Source: Gammaproteobacteria bacterium (GTDB taxonomy: Bacteria > Pseudomonadota > Gammaproteobacteria > Pseudomonadales > Porticoccaceae). From it: a DNA stretch of 64,000 nt. A program made the translations under genes and the position numbers. The notes beneath the pieces were generated by a model. It saw only the letters and a program-made list of their open reading frames with translations. It had not been told where the DNA came from and ran no database searches. Below are positions 53,372-61,919 of the stretch, piece after piece (the first letter of the stretch is position 1; every line of letters begins with the position of its first letter). The stretch is from contig JAGPUW010000002.1 of assembly GCA_018069465.1 (NCBI GenBank), positions 1-64,000 of the forward strand. The letters are read 5' to 3'.

Positions 53372-56300
53372 ATGAAATTTAAAATATCGCTTAAAAGGCT
53401 ATCTGTCTTAATTATTATTTTCTCAGCACTGGTTCCAGTGCTTGTGGTAATACTTTGGTACGGGCAGGATTTATACAATCATAAGTTGAATGATGCGCTT
53501 CTCAAGGAGCAGTACGTCAATGAACTTGGAAAAATTAAAATTGAATCAGAAGTTAAGCGTTTTCAGACCCTGCTAAAAAATAAAAGCGACCCACTATCTA
53601 TCCTGCTCGATGAGCCTGGCGATCAGGAAACATTGATGCAAATAAACAGCTTATTAGCGTTGATCATTAAGCGTGAGCCCGCTATTCATGAGGCTTTTCT
53701 CTTGTCGTTGTCGGGCAAGGTGCTCGCTGATGTTGACCCAGATATGGGCCTGCTAGGTGATCGAGTTTTATCGGCAAAAGAACTGGAGCGCGCAGCCATC
53801 TTGGCGGGCTTTAATAAAACCTACAGCTTACCTGAGGTAATGATTCCTTCACTGGGCAGATCTTACAAGGGATCACCTAAGTTACATGACGGAAAGTATG
53901 TATTTACCATGGCCGAGCCTGTCGGGTCACCTGTTAAAGCGGTGCTCGTTGTTATGGTTGAGGTCGATAAGTTATGGCTTGGCACACAGGATAAGAAAGA
54001 CGGTGATGTTACTAAAAAAAGTAGTAACTACTTAGTTGATAGACGTGGTGTTTTATTGACGAATGTCGCTGATAGCCCCGTCAAAATGGGTGGTCTGATC
54101 ACGCACCTGGAAATCGTGCGCACCGCATTAATAGATGACGCCTGGCCCGCCCGTCGTTCATATCTCGGCGTTGGCAACGAGCAGGTCTATGGCACGCTGA
54201 CAAAAATCCCCTTATTAGATTGGACGCTGGTCTCGGAAGTACGCACAGCGGAGCTCATCGAGCCAATTATTGCTGACTTATCGAAAGTCCTGGTATTTAC
54301 CTCGCTGGGCATGGCTATTTTTATTGCATTGGTTATGCAGGTAATGGCTAAAGCTTTAAAGCCGATAGAACATGCCTGTAAGGCGATTGATCTAGTGGCT
54401 CAGGGTGATTACGACTTTGTTTTACAGCCAGTCGGCATCCTCGAATTTGATACTTTAAATAGGGATATTACGCGGATGACAAAAGCGCGTAAGGCGGCAG
54501 AAAGCGCTTTACTGGAGAGCCAGCAGGATCTTCAGGTCACCTTGAACAGTATTGGTGATGCCGTTATTGCCTGCGATGAGAAAGGCAATGTTACACGGAT
54601 GAATGCAGTGGCCGAGCAACTAACAGCCTGGTCTATTAAAGAGGCCAAAGGCCAGTCCATACAAAGCGTGTTTAATATTATCGACGCCTCCACTCGTGAA
54701 ACCATCCCCAGCCCGGTAGAAAAAGTATTGAACCGTGGCGAAATTGTTTACCTGAGTAATCACACGACTCTGCTGGCAAAAGACGGCAGGGAGTATCATA
54801 TTTCCGATTCGGCTGCCCCTATCCGAGATGAGAGGGGTAGTATTTTAGGCATGGTGCTGGTGTTTAATGATGTTACCGAGGCCTATCACCTGCGTGAGAA
54901 AGCGTCAGCTGCACAGCGTTTATTGCAGGAATTATTTGACGATATGGAAACCATGGTGGCGATCACCAACCCCGATGGTGTCGTCGTTTTTGCCAATAAA
55001 TCACCTCTAAGCGCCTCTGGTGTTACTTTGGATGAAGTGCTGGGTAAAAGGCTGTGGGAATGCATTTGGTTTCAGGCCGATGAAAAGCTGCAGGCGAAAA
55101 TGAAGAGTAACTGTGTTGAAGCGAGGGCGGGGATAAGTAATCAGCTCGATATTCAAATCACCACTCTTGCTGGCTTGTTTTGGGTCTCGTACAGCATGCA
55201 TCCGGTGTTTGATGAGCACGGTGAAGTACTACAAATACTGCATGAGGGACGTGATGTTAACGAGCGAAAAATTGCAGAAGATGAATTGCGAGCCTCAGCA
55301 CAACATCTCAAGCTCTACCGTGAGCAAACCCCTCTCGCGGCGATCGAGTGGAGTACTGACTTAGAGGTGATAGATTGGAATGCTGCAGCAGAAGAAATGT
55401 TTGGCTATTCGATTGCTGAAATCAGAGAGCTAAGTGTCGTTGATATTTTAGTTTCAAATGCGGACAAAGCCGCTGTTAAGGCGATAGGTAAAAGCTTAAA
55501 AGCCAATACGGGTGGGGCAAAAAGTACTCATCAAATTCTCACTAAAGACGGTAGAGTTATTTTATGTGAATGGCATAACACCTTATTGAAAGACGAGCGA
55601 GGTGTGATTATTGGTGCCGCCTCAGTGGTGATAGATATTACCGCCCAGCAAAAGGCACAGCACGATTTAATATTGAAAGAGCGGGAGCAAAGTGAGCTTT
55701 TCAACTGTATGACCGATGGAGTCATTAGTATTGACGAACATGGAAATGTTTTGCAATTTAATAAAACAGCTGAGGCGTTGTTTGGTTATTCTGCCGAAGA
55801 GATGGTCGGCAATAATGTCAGTCAACTGATGCCCGAACCCCATGCTAGTCAGCATGATGGCTATCTGCAGCGGTATTTGCAGACTGGCGACGCACATATC
55901 ATTGGCTTTGGCCGAGAACTAATGGGCAGGCACAAAAGTAATAAACTCTTTCCCCTGCGCCTATTTATTGCTGAATTGCCTGTAAGTGACTCGGGTGAAA
56001 GGCGCTTTATTGGCAGCTGCCATGACCTGACTCAGGAAAAATCTCAGGAAGAGCAATTGCGACGCAGCCAGAAAATGGATGCCCTGGGCAAGCTTACCGG
56101 AGGTGTCGCCCACGATTTTAATAACATACTAGGTGTGGTGACAGGCTATGCCGACTTATTGGAAGGCATGCTGGTGGATCAGCCAAAGCTTGGTGGCTAC
56201 GCTAAAGAAATACATCACGCCGGGCTACGTGGTGCCAAGCTGACAAAAAAACTATTATCATTTACTCGACAGGAAACACTTGCGGCGGCCAAGATCGACA

Positions 56301-57205
56301 TTAACAAGCTCTTGCTTGAACAGCAGGATATGCTGCAAAAAACCCTGACCGTTAGTATTAAACTGGTTATGAATCTTGCCGACGAGCTTTGGCCGGTGTG
56401 GCTGGATAGCTCAGACCTGGAAGACGCCGTGCTCAATATGAGTATTAATGCCATGCACGCTATGGTGGATAAACCAGTGGGCGCACAGTTAACGATCCGC
56501 ACTAAAAATCTAACGCTCTCTACAGTTGATGCTTCTACTTTAGGTTTGTCAAAATCGGGTAATTATGTGCAGTTAAGCCTGGTAGATACTGGTAGCGGTA
56601 TGGATGAGGCTACCCGGGGGAAAATATTTGATCCTTTTTTCTCGACCAAGGGTGAGATGGGTACAGGCCTTGGGCTGTCGCAGGTATTTGGTTTTGTGAT
56701 TCGAGCCGGTGGTGCGGTCAAAGTTTACTCTGAGCCAGGCCACGGCAGTGAATTTGCTCTTTACTTCCCGCGCTATAACGCTGTGAATATGGAGTCTGAT
56801 GACTCTGTAATAGAAGACCATTCGGCCTTGGGTGGAAGCGAAAACATACTGGTTGTCGATGACGAGCGGGCCCTGCGCGAATTGGCTGCCGAATTATTAC
56901 GCCAACAAGGTTATCGGGTATTTTGTGCTGACAGCGGTGCAGAGGCTTTAAAAACCCTTCAATCTGAAACAATCGACCTGGTGCTCTCGGATGTCATCAT
57001 GCCAGAAATGAGCGGCTATCAACTGGCTGTGAAACTTAAGGCCGATTACCCACAGATTAAAATACAGTTGGCCAGTGGCTTTGCCGATGAGCGAGAGGCG
57101 ACTATCGTCGACCCAAGCCTACATAATAATATGTTGCACAAACCCTATCATTCACAAGCCCTATTTAAAGCGATAAGAAACCTGTTAGATGACGGCGGAC
57201 GCTAA
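53372..57205 (+). CDS. Hybrid sensor histidine kinase with dCache-like and PAS domains
   Basis: 1277 residues. TM1 at about 10-30, a periplasmic sensor of about 270 residues, TM2 near 310 ([18 protein letters not shown]), HAMP, then several PAS domains (for example [40 protein letters not shown]). The kinase core has the phosphate-accepting His914 in [20 protein letters not shown] and an ATPase with [13 protein letters not shown]. The C-terminal receiver has Asp1207 in [13 protein letters not shown]. Downstream of the substrate-binding lipoprotein, so input may come from that protein. Output partner unknown. Confidence 0.93.
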   Translation: MKFKISLKRLSVLIIIFSALVPVLVVILWYGQDLYNHKLNDALLKEQYVNELGKIKIESEVKRFQTLLKNKSDPLSILLDEPGDQETLMQINSLLALIIKREPAIHEAFLLSLSGKVLADVDPDMGLLGDRVLSAKELERAAILAGFNKTYSLPEVMIPSLGRSYKGSPKLHDGKYVFTMAEPVGSPVKAVLVVMVEVDKLWLGTQDKKDGDVTKKSSNYLVDRRGVLLTNVADSPVKMGGLITHLEIVRTALIDDAWPARRSYLGVGNEQVYGTLTKIPLLDWTLVSEVRTAELIEPIIADLSKVLVFTSLGMAIFIALVMQVMAKALKPIEHACKAIDLVAQGDYDFVLQPVGILEFDTLNRDITRMTKARKAAESALLESQQDLQVTLNSIGDAVIACDEKGNVTRMNAVAEQLTAWSIKEAKGQSIQSVFNIIDASTRETIPSPVEKVLNRGEIVYLSNHTTLLAKDGREYHISDSAAPIRDERGSILGMVLVFNDVTEAYHLREKASAAQRLLQELFDDMETMVAITNPDGVVVFANKSPLSASGVTLDEVLGKRLWECIWFQADEKLQAKMKSNCVEARAGISNQLDIQITTLAGLFWVSYSMHPVFDEHGEVLQILHEGRDVNERKIAEDELRASAQHLKLYREQTPLAAIEWSTDLEVIDWNAAAEEMFGYSIAEIRELSVVDILVSNADKAAVKAIGKSLKANTGGAKSTHQILTKDGRVILCEWHNTLLKDERGVIIGAASVVIDITAQQKAQHDLILKEREQSELFNCMTDGVISIDEHGNVLQFNKTAEALFGYSAEEMVGNNVSQLMPEPHASQHDGYLQRYLQTGDAHIIGFGRELMGRHKSNKLFPLRLFIAELPVSDSGERRFIGSCHDLTQEKSQEEQLRRSQKMDALGKLTGGVAHDFNNILGVVTGYADLLEGMLVDQPKLGGYAKEIHHAGLRGAKLTKKLLSFTRQETLAAAKIDINKLLLEQQDMLQKTLTVSIKLVMNLADELWPVWLDSSDLEDAVLNMSINAMHAMVDKPVGAQLTIRTKNLTLSTVDASTLGLSKSGNYVQLSLVDTGSGMDEATRGKIFDPFFSTKGEMGTGLGLSQVFGFVIRAGGAVKVYSEPGHGSEFALYFPRYNAVNMESDDSVIEDHSALGGSENILVVDDERALRELAAELLRQQGYRVFCADSGAEALKTLQSETIDLVLSDVIMPEMSGYQLAVKLKADYPQIKIQLASGFADEREATIVDPSLHNNMLHKPYHSQALFKAIRNLLDDGGR

Positions 57206-57368
57206 TCGCCTAAATTGCCTTACTTGACCTGCTCATCAAAAAAAATGAATGCTAACGATTACTCATAGGTGGTAATGCAATAATTAGGCTTTGAATTGAC
57301 CCTTTGAGCTGTTCGGATGCAGTGTATAAAGTATGGCTACACTATCCAGATAATTTGTCTTCGCGGGC

Positions 57369-57542
57369 CTAGAAGCAGGCAAGGAGTCGCCCTTGCCCCC
57401 GAGTAACCTGGCTACAGTTTTTTTTCGTTTCTGCAGCACAGGCTTCCAACACTTCTTTGTGAATATTCTCCAGGGAAACGGCAGTACCCGTGAAGCCAAA
57501 AGATATTAGTACTGCAGGTAATAATGATTTTCTAAAGTCCAT
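57369..57542 (-). CDS. Small exported cysteine-rich protein, shortened
   Basis: 57 residues from ATG 57542 (MDFRKSLLPAVLISFGFTG), signal peptide then LENIHKEVLEACAAETKKNC and SQVTRGQGRLLACF, stop. The C-x-x-x-x-x-x-C-x-x-V-x-x-G-x-G-R-L pattern is one Cys_rich_FGFR repeat, but the usual CLxxHxxxLSxxC completion is missing. AGGGAGTAAGACTC upstream supports the start; the track's earlier start is rejected. Either a truncated gene or a minimal version. Confidence 0.62.
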   Translation of the reverse strand: MDFRKSLLPAVLISFGFTGTAVSLENIHKEVLEACAAETKKNCSQVTRGQGRLLACF

Positions 57543-57808
57543 GAGTCTTACTCCCTGGTATTTTTTTGGTGTGTTGTGCGGCTTGTGTGACAAAGCCTAT
57601 GGACAATCAAGCCGGTGTTGATGATGGGCGTCCCCATTAATTGCGGACTTGAGCCTGGCGGGAAATATGCCTTTTTGAATCTAAATTTTTTTTCGTCATT
57701 ATATTAAACACAGAGGACGCGAATAATTTCTTACTTTGTGTCAGCCCTTGGCACAATGCTATTCTCTTAAAATTTGTGCAAATTCAAACCTTTTTTAAGA
57801 GATGCTCT

Positions 57809-58647
57809 ATGCAAGCGGTAAGTGTTGAATACCAATCATTTGATGGCCTGAAGTTAAAGGGCGATCACTATGGCGACCCTGCTAACCCACCTTTAATTTT
57901 TTTACACGGTGGTGGGCAAACGCGTCATTCCTGGGGTGAGGCAGCCGAGGCGTGGCAAAGGCGGGCTGGCATGTGATTAATATGGACTCCCGTGGCCATG
58001 GCGAATCTGACTGGTGTCCACAGACCAACTATGAAATAGAAGCTTTTGTCGGCGACTTGAAGGTGGTTCTCGATACACTCAATAGCAAGCCCGTAGTGGT
58101 CGGTGCATCCAAGGGTGGCATTGTCGCGTTGGCAACTGCCTGTATGGATGAATCACTGCTGCGCGGCATTGTTCTGGTTGATGTTACGCCGCGTCTTGAA
58201 CCTGCCGGTGTGGGGCGTATTCTTGATTTTATGCGCTCTCGGGCCGATGGCTTTGAAAGCCTTGAAGATGCTGCTGACACCATTGCAAGTTACACCAAGC
58301 GCAAACGCACGAGCAATCTTGAAGGTCTACGTAAAAATCTGCGCGAGCGAGAAGATGGCCGCTTTATATGGCATTGGGACCCTCACCTCATAGGCGGCGA
58401 GTTTCAGGCCAAGATACAGCAGCGCTGTATGCAGCTTTTGGATGAGTCGGTTAAAGTGACTATTCCCACTCTGTTGGTGCGTGGTGCTCAGTCTGATGTG
58501 GTCAGTCACGAAGGTGTCGAAGAATTTCGCAATGCCGTAAAACATGCGGAATACATTGATGTGCAGGAAGCCTCACATATGGTTGCGGGTGATCAGAACA
58601 CGGTGTTTTCTGATGCGGTTATCGATTTTATTGGGCGGCTCGATTAA
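57809..58647 (+). pseudogene. Alpha/beta hydrolase with a frameshift near codon 47
   Basis: Two adjacent frames make one protein. Frame 1 from ATG 57809 (MQAVSVEYQSFDGLKLKGDH) contains the oxyanion turn LIFLHGGGQTRHSW; frame 2 continues with AKAGWHVINMDSRGHGESDW, the nucleophile elbow VVVGASKGGIVAL, and the histidine in YIDVQEASHMVAGD. One base appears to be missing near 57948-57950 (GAGGCGTGGCAAAGGC, expected to read E-A-x-A-K). All catalytic residues are present, so a sequencing error or very recent inactivation is plausible. Neighbours give no substrate. Confidence 0.8.
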
Positions 58648-58822
58648 TGGCCGATGCAATTAAAGGGGCTTTTAGTTAACGGAATGTTCAACTACGGTAT
58701 TTTCACTATTGTTGGCTGTCACCTCTATCGAGCCATGACAGTACACGCCTTTAGTCGCCTCATCCTGACGGCGTATAGGGTACTATGCGTATCCTCTAAT
58801 ATGCCCCGCTAAAGTTGCCCCT

Positions 58823-59938
58823 ATGCTCGACTCCGCCCCTCCCGTTCAAACTTGCATACAACAGCATGTTTATTCAGATGCAACAAATGGAAGTGATTCA
58901 GTGTGCAGTCCCATTATGGTTTGCCCGGTAACCGTTATCGTGCCCGCCTACAATGAAGCCGACTGTATTGCCGATACCGTCAACAGCTTGTTAGCCCAGA
59001 CACTGACACCGCAAGAGATTATTGTTGTCGACGATGGCTCCACCGATAATACGGCAGATATTTGTCGTGCCTTGGGCGTTACGGTGATTGCTCCCCCAGA
59101 AAATACGGGCTCCAAGGCGGGTGCACAAAACTACGCTCTGTCACAGGTGGATACGAAATACACACTCGCCATCGATGCCGACACCACTTTAAAGAGTGAT
59201 GCCCTAGAAAAATTGTTCAGCGCGATGGATGACCCAGAAGTAGTGGCGGCCTGTGGTTTTGTTATTCCTCAGCATGTGAATACTCTGTGGGAAAGGGGTC
59301 GATATGTGGAGTATCTGATGGCCTTCACTTTTTACAAGGAAGTTCAGGAATACTACGAAAAGCCACTGATTTCTTCCGGCTGCTTTTCTTTGTTTCGCAC
59401 CGAATACCTACAGAAAATTAAAGGTTGGTCACTGCGCACCATGGCCGAGGATATGGACTTAACCTGGACGGCCTATCAACTGGGCAAAAAAGTCAGGTTT
59501 ATTCCCAGTGCTATTTGCTACCCCATTGAGCCCCATAACTTCAACTTTATGCATAAACAACTAAAGCGCTGGGCCCATGGCTTTATACAAAATGTTCGTC
59601 TGCACTGGAAAGGTATTTTGCAAGTTCCTTTTCTGCGCTCCATTGTCACCGTCATGTGCTGGGATGCCAGTATTGCGTCAATCTTTTATTTAAGCCTGAT
59701 CCCCCTATTGGCGGTGACGGTAAGCCCTGTATTCTTGCTCGGCTATATTATCGACTTGCCGATGGTCTTAGTGCCCACCTTACTTAAAGCCTACAGCCGT
59801 GGTGAAACGTGGAAAGCACTGAGCAGTATTCCCGCTTTCATGGTGCTGCGCGTTGTCAATTCAGCCATTTTTCTGCAGGCGTTGTTTAATGAGCTAGTCC
59901 TGAAAAAAACCCTCACCACCTACGAAAAGGGGCATTAA
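58823..59938 (+). CDS. Processive family 2 glycosyltransferase
   Basis: 371 residues. GT-A core: VTVIVPAYNEADCIADTVNS, IIVVDDGSTDN, LAIDADTTLKSDAL (DxD), MAEDMDLTW and the processive motif KQLKRWAHGF (QxxRW type). Two or three C-terminal membrane helices (SIASIFYLSLIPLLAV; FLLGYIIDLPMVLVPTL). This arrangement resembles PgaC/hyaluronan-type synthases that export a polymer. The first 30 residues before MVCPVTV are not conserved and the start may be further in. Coupled to the next gene with one base between them. Confidence 0.88.
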   Translation: MLDSAPPVQTCIQQHVYSDATNGSDSVCSPIMVCPVTVIVPAYNEADCIADTVNSLLAQTLTPQEIIVVDDGSTDNTADICRALGVTVIAPPENTGSKAGAQNYALSQVDTKYTLAIDADTTLKSDALEKLFSAMDDPEVVAACGFVIPQHVNTLWERGRYVEYLMAFTFYKEVQEYYEKPLISSGCFSLFRTEYLQKIKGWSLRTMAEDMDLTWTAYQLGKKVRFIPSAICYPIEPHNFNFMHKQLKRWAHGFIQNVRLHWKGILQVPFLRSIVTVMCWDASIASIFYLSLIPLLAVTVSPVFLLGYIIDLPMVLVPTLLKAYSRGETWKALSSIPAFMVLRVVNSAIFLQALFNELVLKKTLTTYEKGH

Positions 59939-59939
59939 T

Positions 59940-60302
59940 ATGAATATTGGTTTACCTGGTGCAGGGATCGGTGGGCTTTATTATTTACTGTGTACTAGCC
60001 TGATGCCATTTAAAGAACTGTTTTTAACACTCACCGTCGCCGAGCATAAATTCCGTTATCGACTGGTTTTTACGCAAGTGAGCATCGCCGTTGGCATCGT
60101 CATAGGTTTGGTGGCGATGTATCAAGTGGCCAGCAATGTGTTGGGCCTTGATCTATCACTGGCCGCAGGCATGGATGGTGAGAGCCAACTATTTTATGCC
60201 ACGCTGCCTGTTTTAATCAGTCTGGGATTATTGCTGCTTATTTTAATGCTGGTGGAAGTGGCCGCGTTTTTCCAAAAAAGGAAAGCACCCGCGAGGTCGT
60301 AA
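59940..60302 (+). CDS. Small membrane protein paired with the glycosyltransferase
   Basis: 120 residues, three hydrophobic segments: IGGLYYLLCTSLMPF near the N-terminus, VFTQVSIAVGIVIGLVAMYQ, and LPVLISLGLLLLILMLVEVA. I do not recognise a family. It starts two bases after the glycosyltransferase stop, so it is almost certainly co-translated, and it probably serves as an accessory subunit like PgaD. Confidence 0.68.
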   Translation: MNIGLPGAGIGGLYYLLCTSLMPFKELFLTLTVAEHKFRYRLVFTQVSIAVGIVIGLVAMYQVASNVLGLDLSLAAGMDGESQLFYATLPVLISLGLLLLILMLVEVAAFFQKRKAPARS

Positions 60303-60356
60303 ATGACAGGGAGTGCTGCCATTTGCGGGTGCTTGTTTCAAGATGTTCAGTCGAGG

Positions 60357-60683
60357 TTAGCAGCGGCCTTTTTTAGCCTGGCCGGGAGGGCAAAGGCGCG
60401 AAGTAGAGTGTTTGTTATTGCTGGGGTGCTCACTGTAGTGAGCCGAGCTATGGGGCTGCTGATCCCCGTCGTTATCTTTGGTGGTAACTGCTGTCCCCGT
60501 TGCGCCGCCCAGTGCGCCGCCGATAATCGCGCCATCCCTGCCGCCGACTTCGTTACCTATCGCTGCTCCGATAGCGCCGCCCAGGCCGCCACCGATGGCG
60601 GCATCGAGAGTGGAATCGCCAGCCTTCACCGCAAGTACTGAGGCTGACAAGCTAATGGCTAAAGCAAAGTGGGCGATTTTCAT
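60357..60683 (-). CDS. Glycine-zipper envelope protein
   Basis: 108 residues from ATG 60683 (MKIAHFALAISLSASVLAVK); signal peptide, then LDAAIGGGLGGAIGAAIGNE and GAIIGGALGGATGTAV, two glycine-zipper membrane segments, ending in a basic, cysteine-containing tail (SRLCPPGQAKKGRC). Found in stress-related lipoproteins and porin-like envelope proteins; exact role unknown. Convergent with the glycosyltransferase pair. The track's start at 60713 is 10 codons further out. Confidence 0.72.
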   Translation of the reverse strand: MKIAHFALAISLSASVLAVKAGDSTLDAAIGGGLGGAIGAAIGNEVGGRDGAIIGGALGGATGTAVTTKDNDGDQQPHSSAHYSEHPSNNKHSTSRLCPPGQAKKGRC

Positions 60684-60815
60684 GGGCTTATATTTAATGG
60701 TGCTGTATTTCATGGGAAGATCCGTGTCGAAATATTAAGTGCGCCCATTATCATCGTTTGGCTTCCCCGTTTGGGTGACCGCGATCACGCTTCAGCTGCG
60801 CTTAGCCGTGGTGAT

Positions 60816-61034
60816 TTACTGGAGCATTTTAGCGGCAGCTTCAGCGGCCGCCGGGGTCAGCTCCTGACCGCCACTGGCAATATACTCACCAATCTGCCTT
60901 TTCATTAAGGGCGACCAGAATTTATCCATGTGGCTGGCGGCACTGGCTATTTTTTCCTCGGCGCTGGCCGCTGGAATATTGAGGATAATTTGATTGGCCA
61001 TTTTTGCCAGGTGTTCATTGCTGTTTGCTGACAT
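60816..61034 (-). CDS. fdsD: NAD-dependent formate dehydrogenase delta subunit
   Basis: 72 residues. KMANQIILNIPAASAEEKIA, ASHMDKFWSPLMKRQIGEYI, and a terminal LTPAAAEAAAKML match the FdsD family. The delta subunit assists maturation or assembly of the FdsABG complex. It lies 30 bp downstream of fdhD on the same strand, so part of the fds operon. Confidence 0.87.
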   Translation of the reverse strand: MSANSNEHLAKMANQIILNIPAASAEEKIASAASHMDKFWSPLMKRQIGEYIASGGQELTPAAAEAAAKMLQ

Positions 61035-61064
61035 GAGTTTTTGTATTCCCTTTTAATAATGCGC

Positions 61065-61919
61065 TTAGGCGAGGATACGCCGAGGGTGGGTATAGACCAT
61101 GTGGCGACCACTGCGGGCGAAGCCAACCAGGGTGATGTTAACTTGCTCTGCCAGCCTGACTGCGAGACTGGTGGGGGCCGATACCGCGACCAGCATACCG
61201 ACGCCCATCACGGCCGCTTTTAGCACCAGTTCATAGCTGGCGCGGCTGGAAATTAAGACAAAACTGTCGGCGAGCTTTGTCTCGTGGCAGTAGTCGGGGG
61301 CCTTGCAGACGGAACCGTAGAGTTTGTCGAGGGCATTGTGGCGGCCCACGTCTTCCCTCAATAGTTGAATATTGCCCTCCGCATTACACAGGGCCGCGCC
61401 GTGCACTGCCCCGGTCAGGGCTTGCAGGGGTTGTCGGCTTTCGAGTTGGGCTACGGCGTTTTCGATGGCGAGATGGCTAAAAGCCTGCTGGGTGGTGACT
61501 GGCTCGGGCTGGCGAATCGCCTGCTCGAGAGATTCCGCGCCGCACAGCCCACAGCCGGTGCGCCCGGTCATATTGCGCCGTGCGGCTTTGAGCAGGGCAA
61601 AGCGCTCATTGCTGATGGTCATCGCCACTTCAATACCGTCATCGAGGGCGCGGGTGTTGATGTCGTACAGTTGTTGCGGGTGCTCGAGTATGCCCTCGGT
61701 GAGGCTAAAGCCCAGGGCGAAGTCTTCGATCTGCCCGGGGGTGGCCATCATCACCACATGGGAGATGCCGTTGTAAACCAGGGCGATGGCGACCTCTTCA
61801 ATCAGCTGATCGTCAACGTCCTTGCTTTCGCCCCTGCGCCAGTCCGTTGCGATGAAGGGCGAGCTAAGTGCCGGCCCTTCATCGGCAGCGTCGTTAACCG
61901 GCTGGACTGGTTGTTTCAT
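61065..61919 (-). CDS. fdhD: Formate dehydrogenase accessory sulfurtransferase FdhD
   Basis: 284 residues. The C-x-x-C pair needed for sulfur transfer is in GRTGCGLCGAESLEQ; the C-terminal ALTGAVHGAALCN and LREDVGRHNALDKLYG are diagnostic. It donates sulfur from IscS to the molybdenum site of formate dehydrogenase. The start overlaps the end of fdsA by 26 bp, showing translational coupling. Confidence 0.94.
   Translation of the reverse strand: MKQPVQPVNDAADEGPALSSPFIATDWRRGESKDVDDQLIEEVAIALVYNGISHVVMMATPGQIEDFALGFSLTEGILEHPQQLYDINTRALDDGIEVAMTISNERFALLKAARRNMTGRTGCGLCGAESLEQAIRQPEPVTTQQAFSHLAIENAVAQLESRQPLQALTGAVHGAALCNAEGNIQLLREDVGRHNALDKLYGSVCKAPDYCHETKLADSFVLISSRASYELVLKAAVMGVGMLVAVSAPTSLAVRLAEQVNITLVGFARSGRHMVYTHPRRILA

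Noticed and set aside
57940-57980. Programmed ribosomal frameshift in the alpha/beta hydrolase
   Set aside because: No slippery heptamer or downstream pseudoknot-like stem is apparent; a plain indel explains it better.
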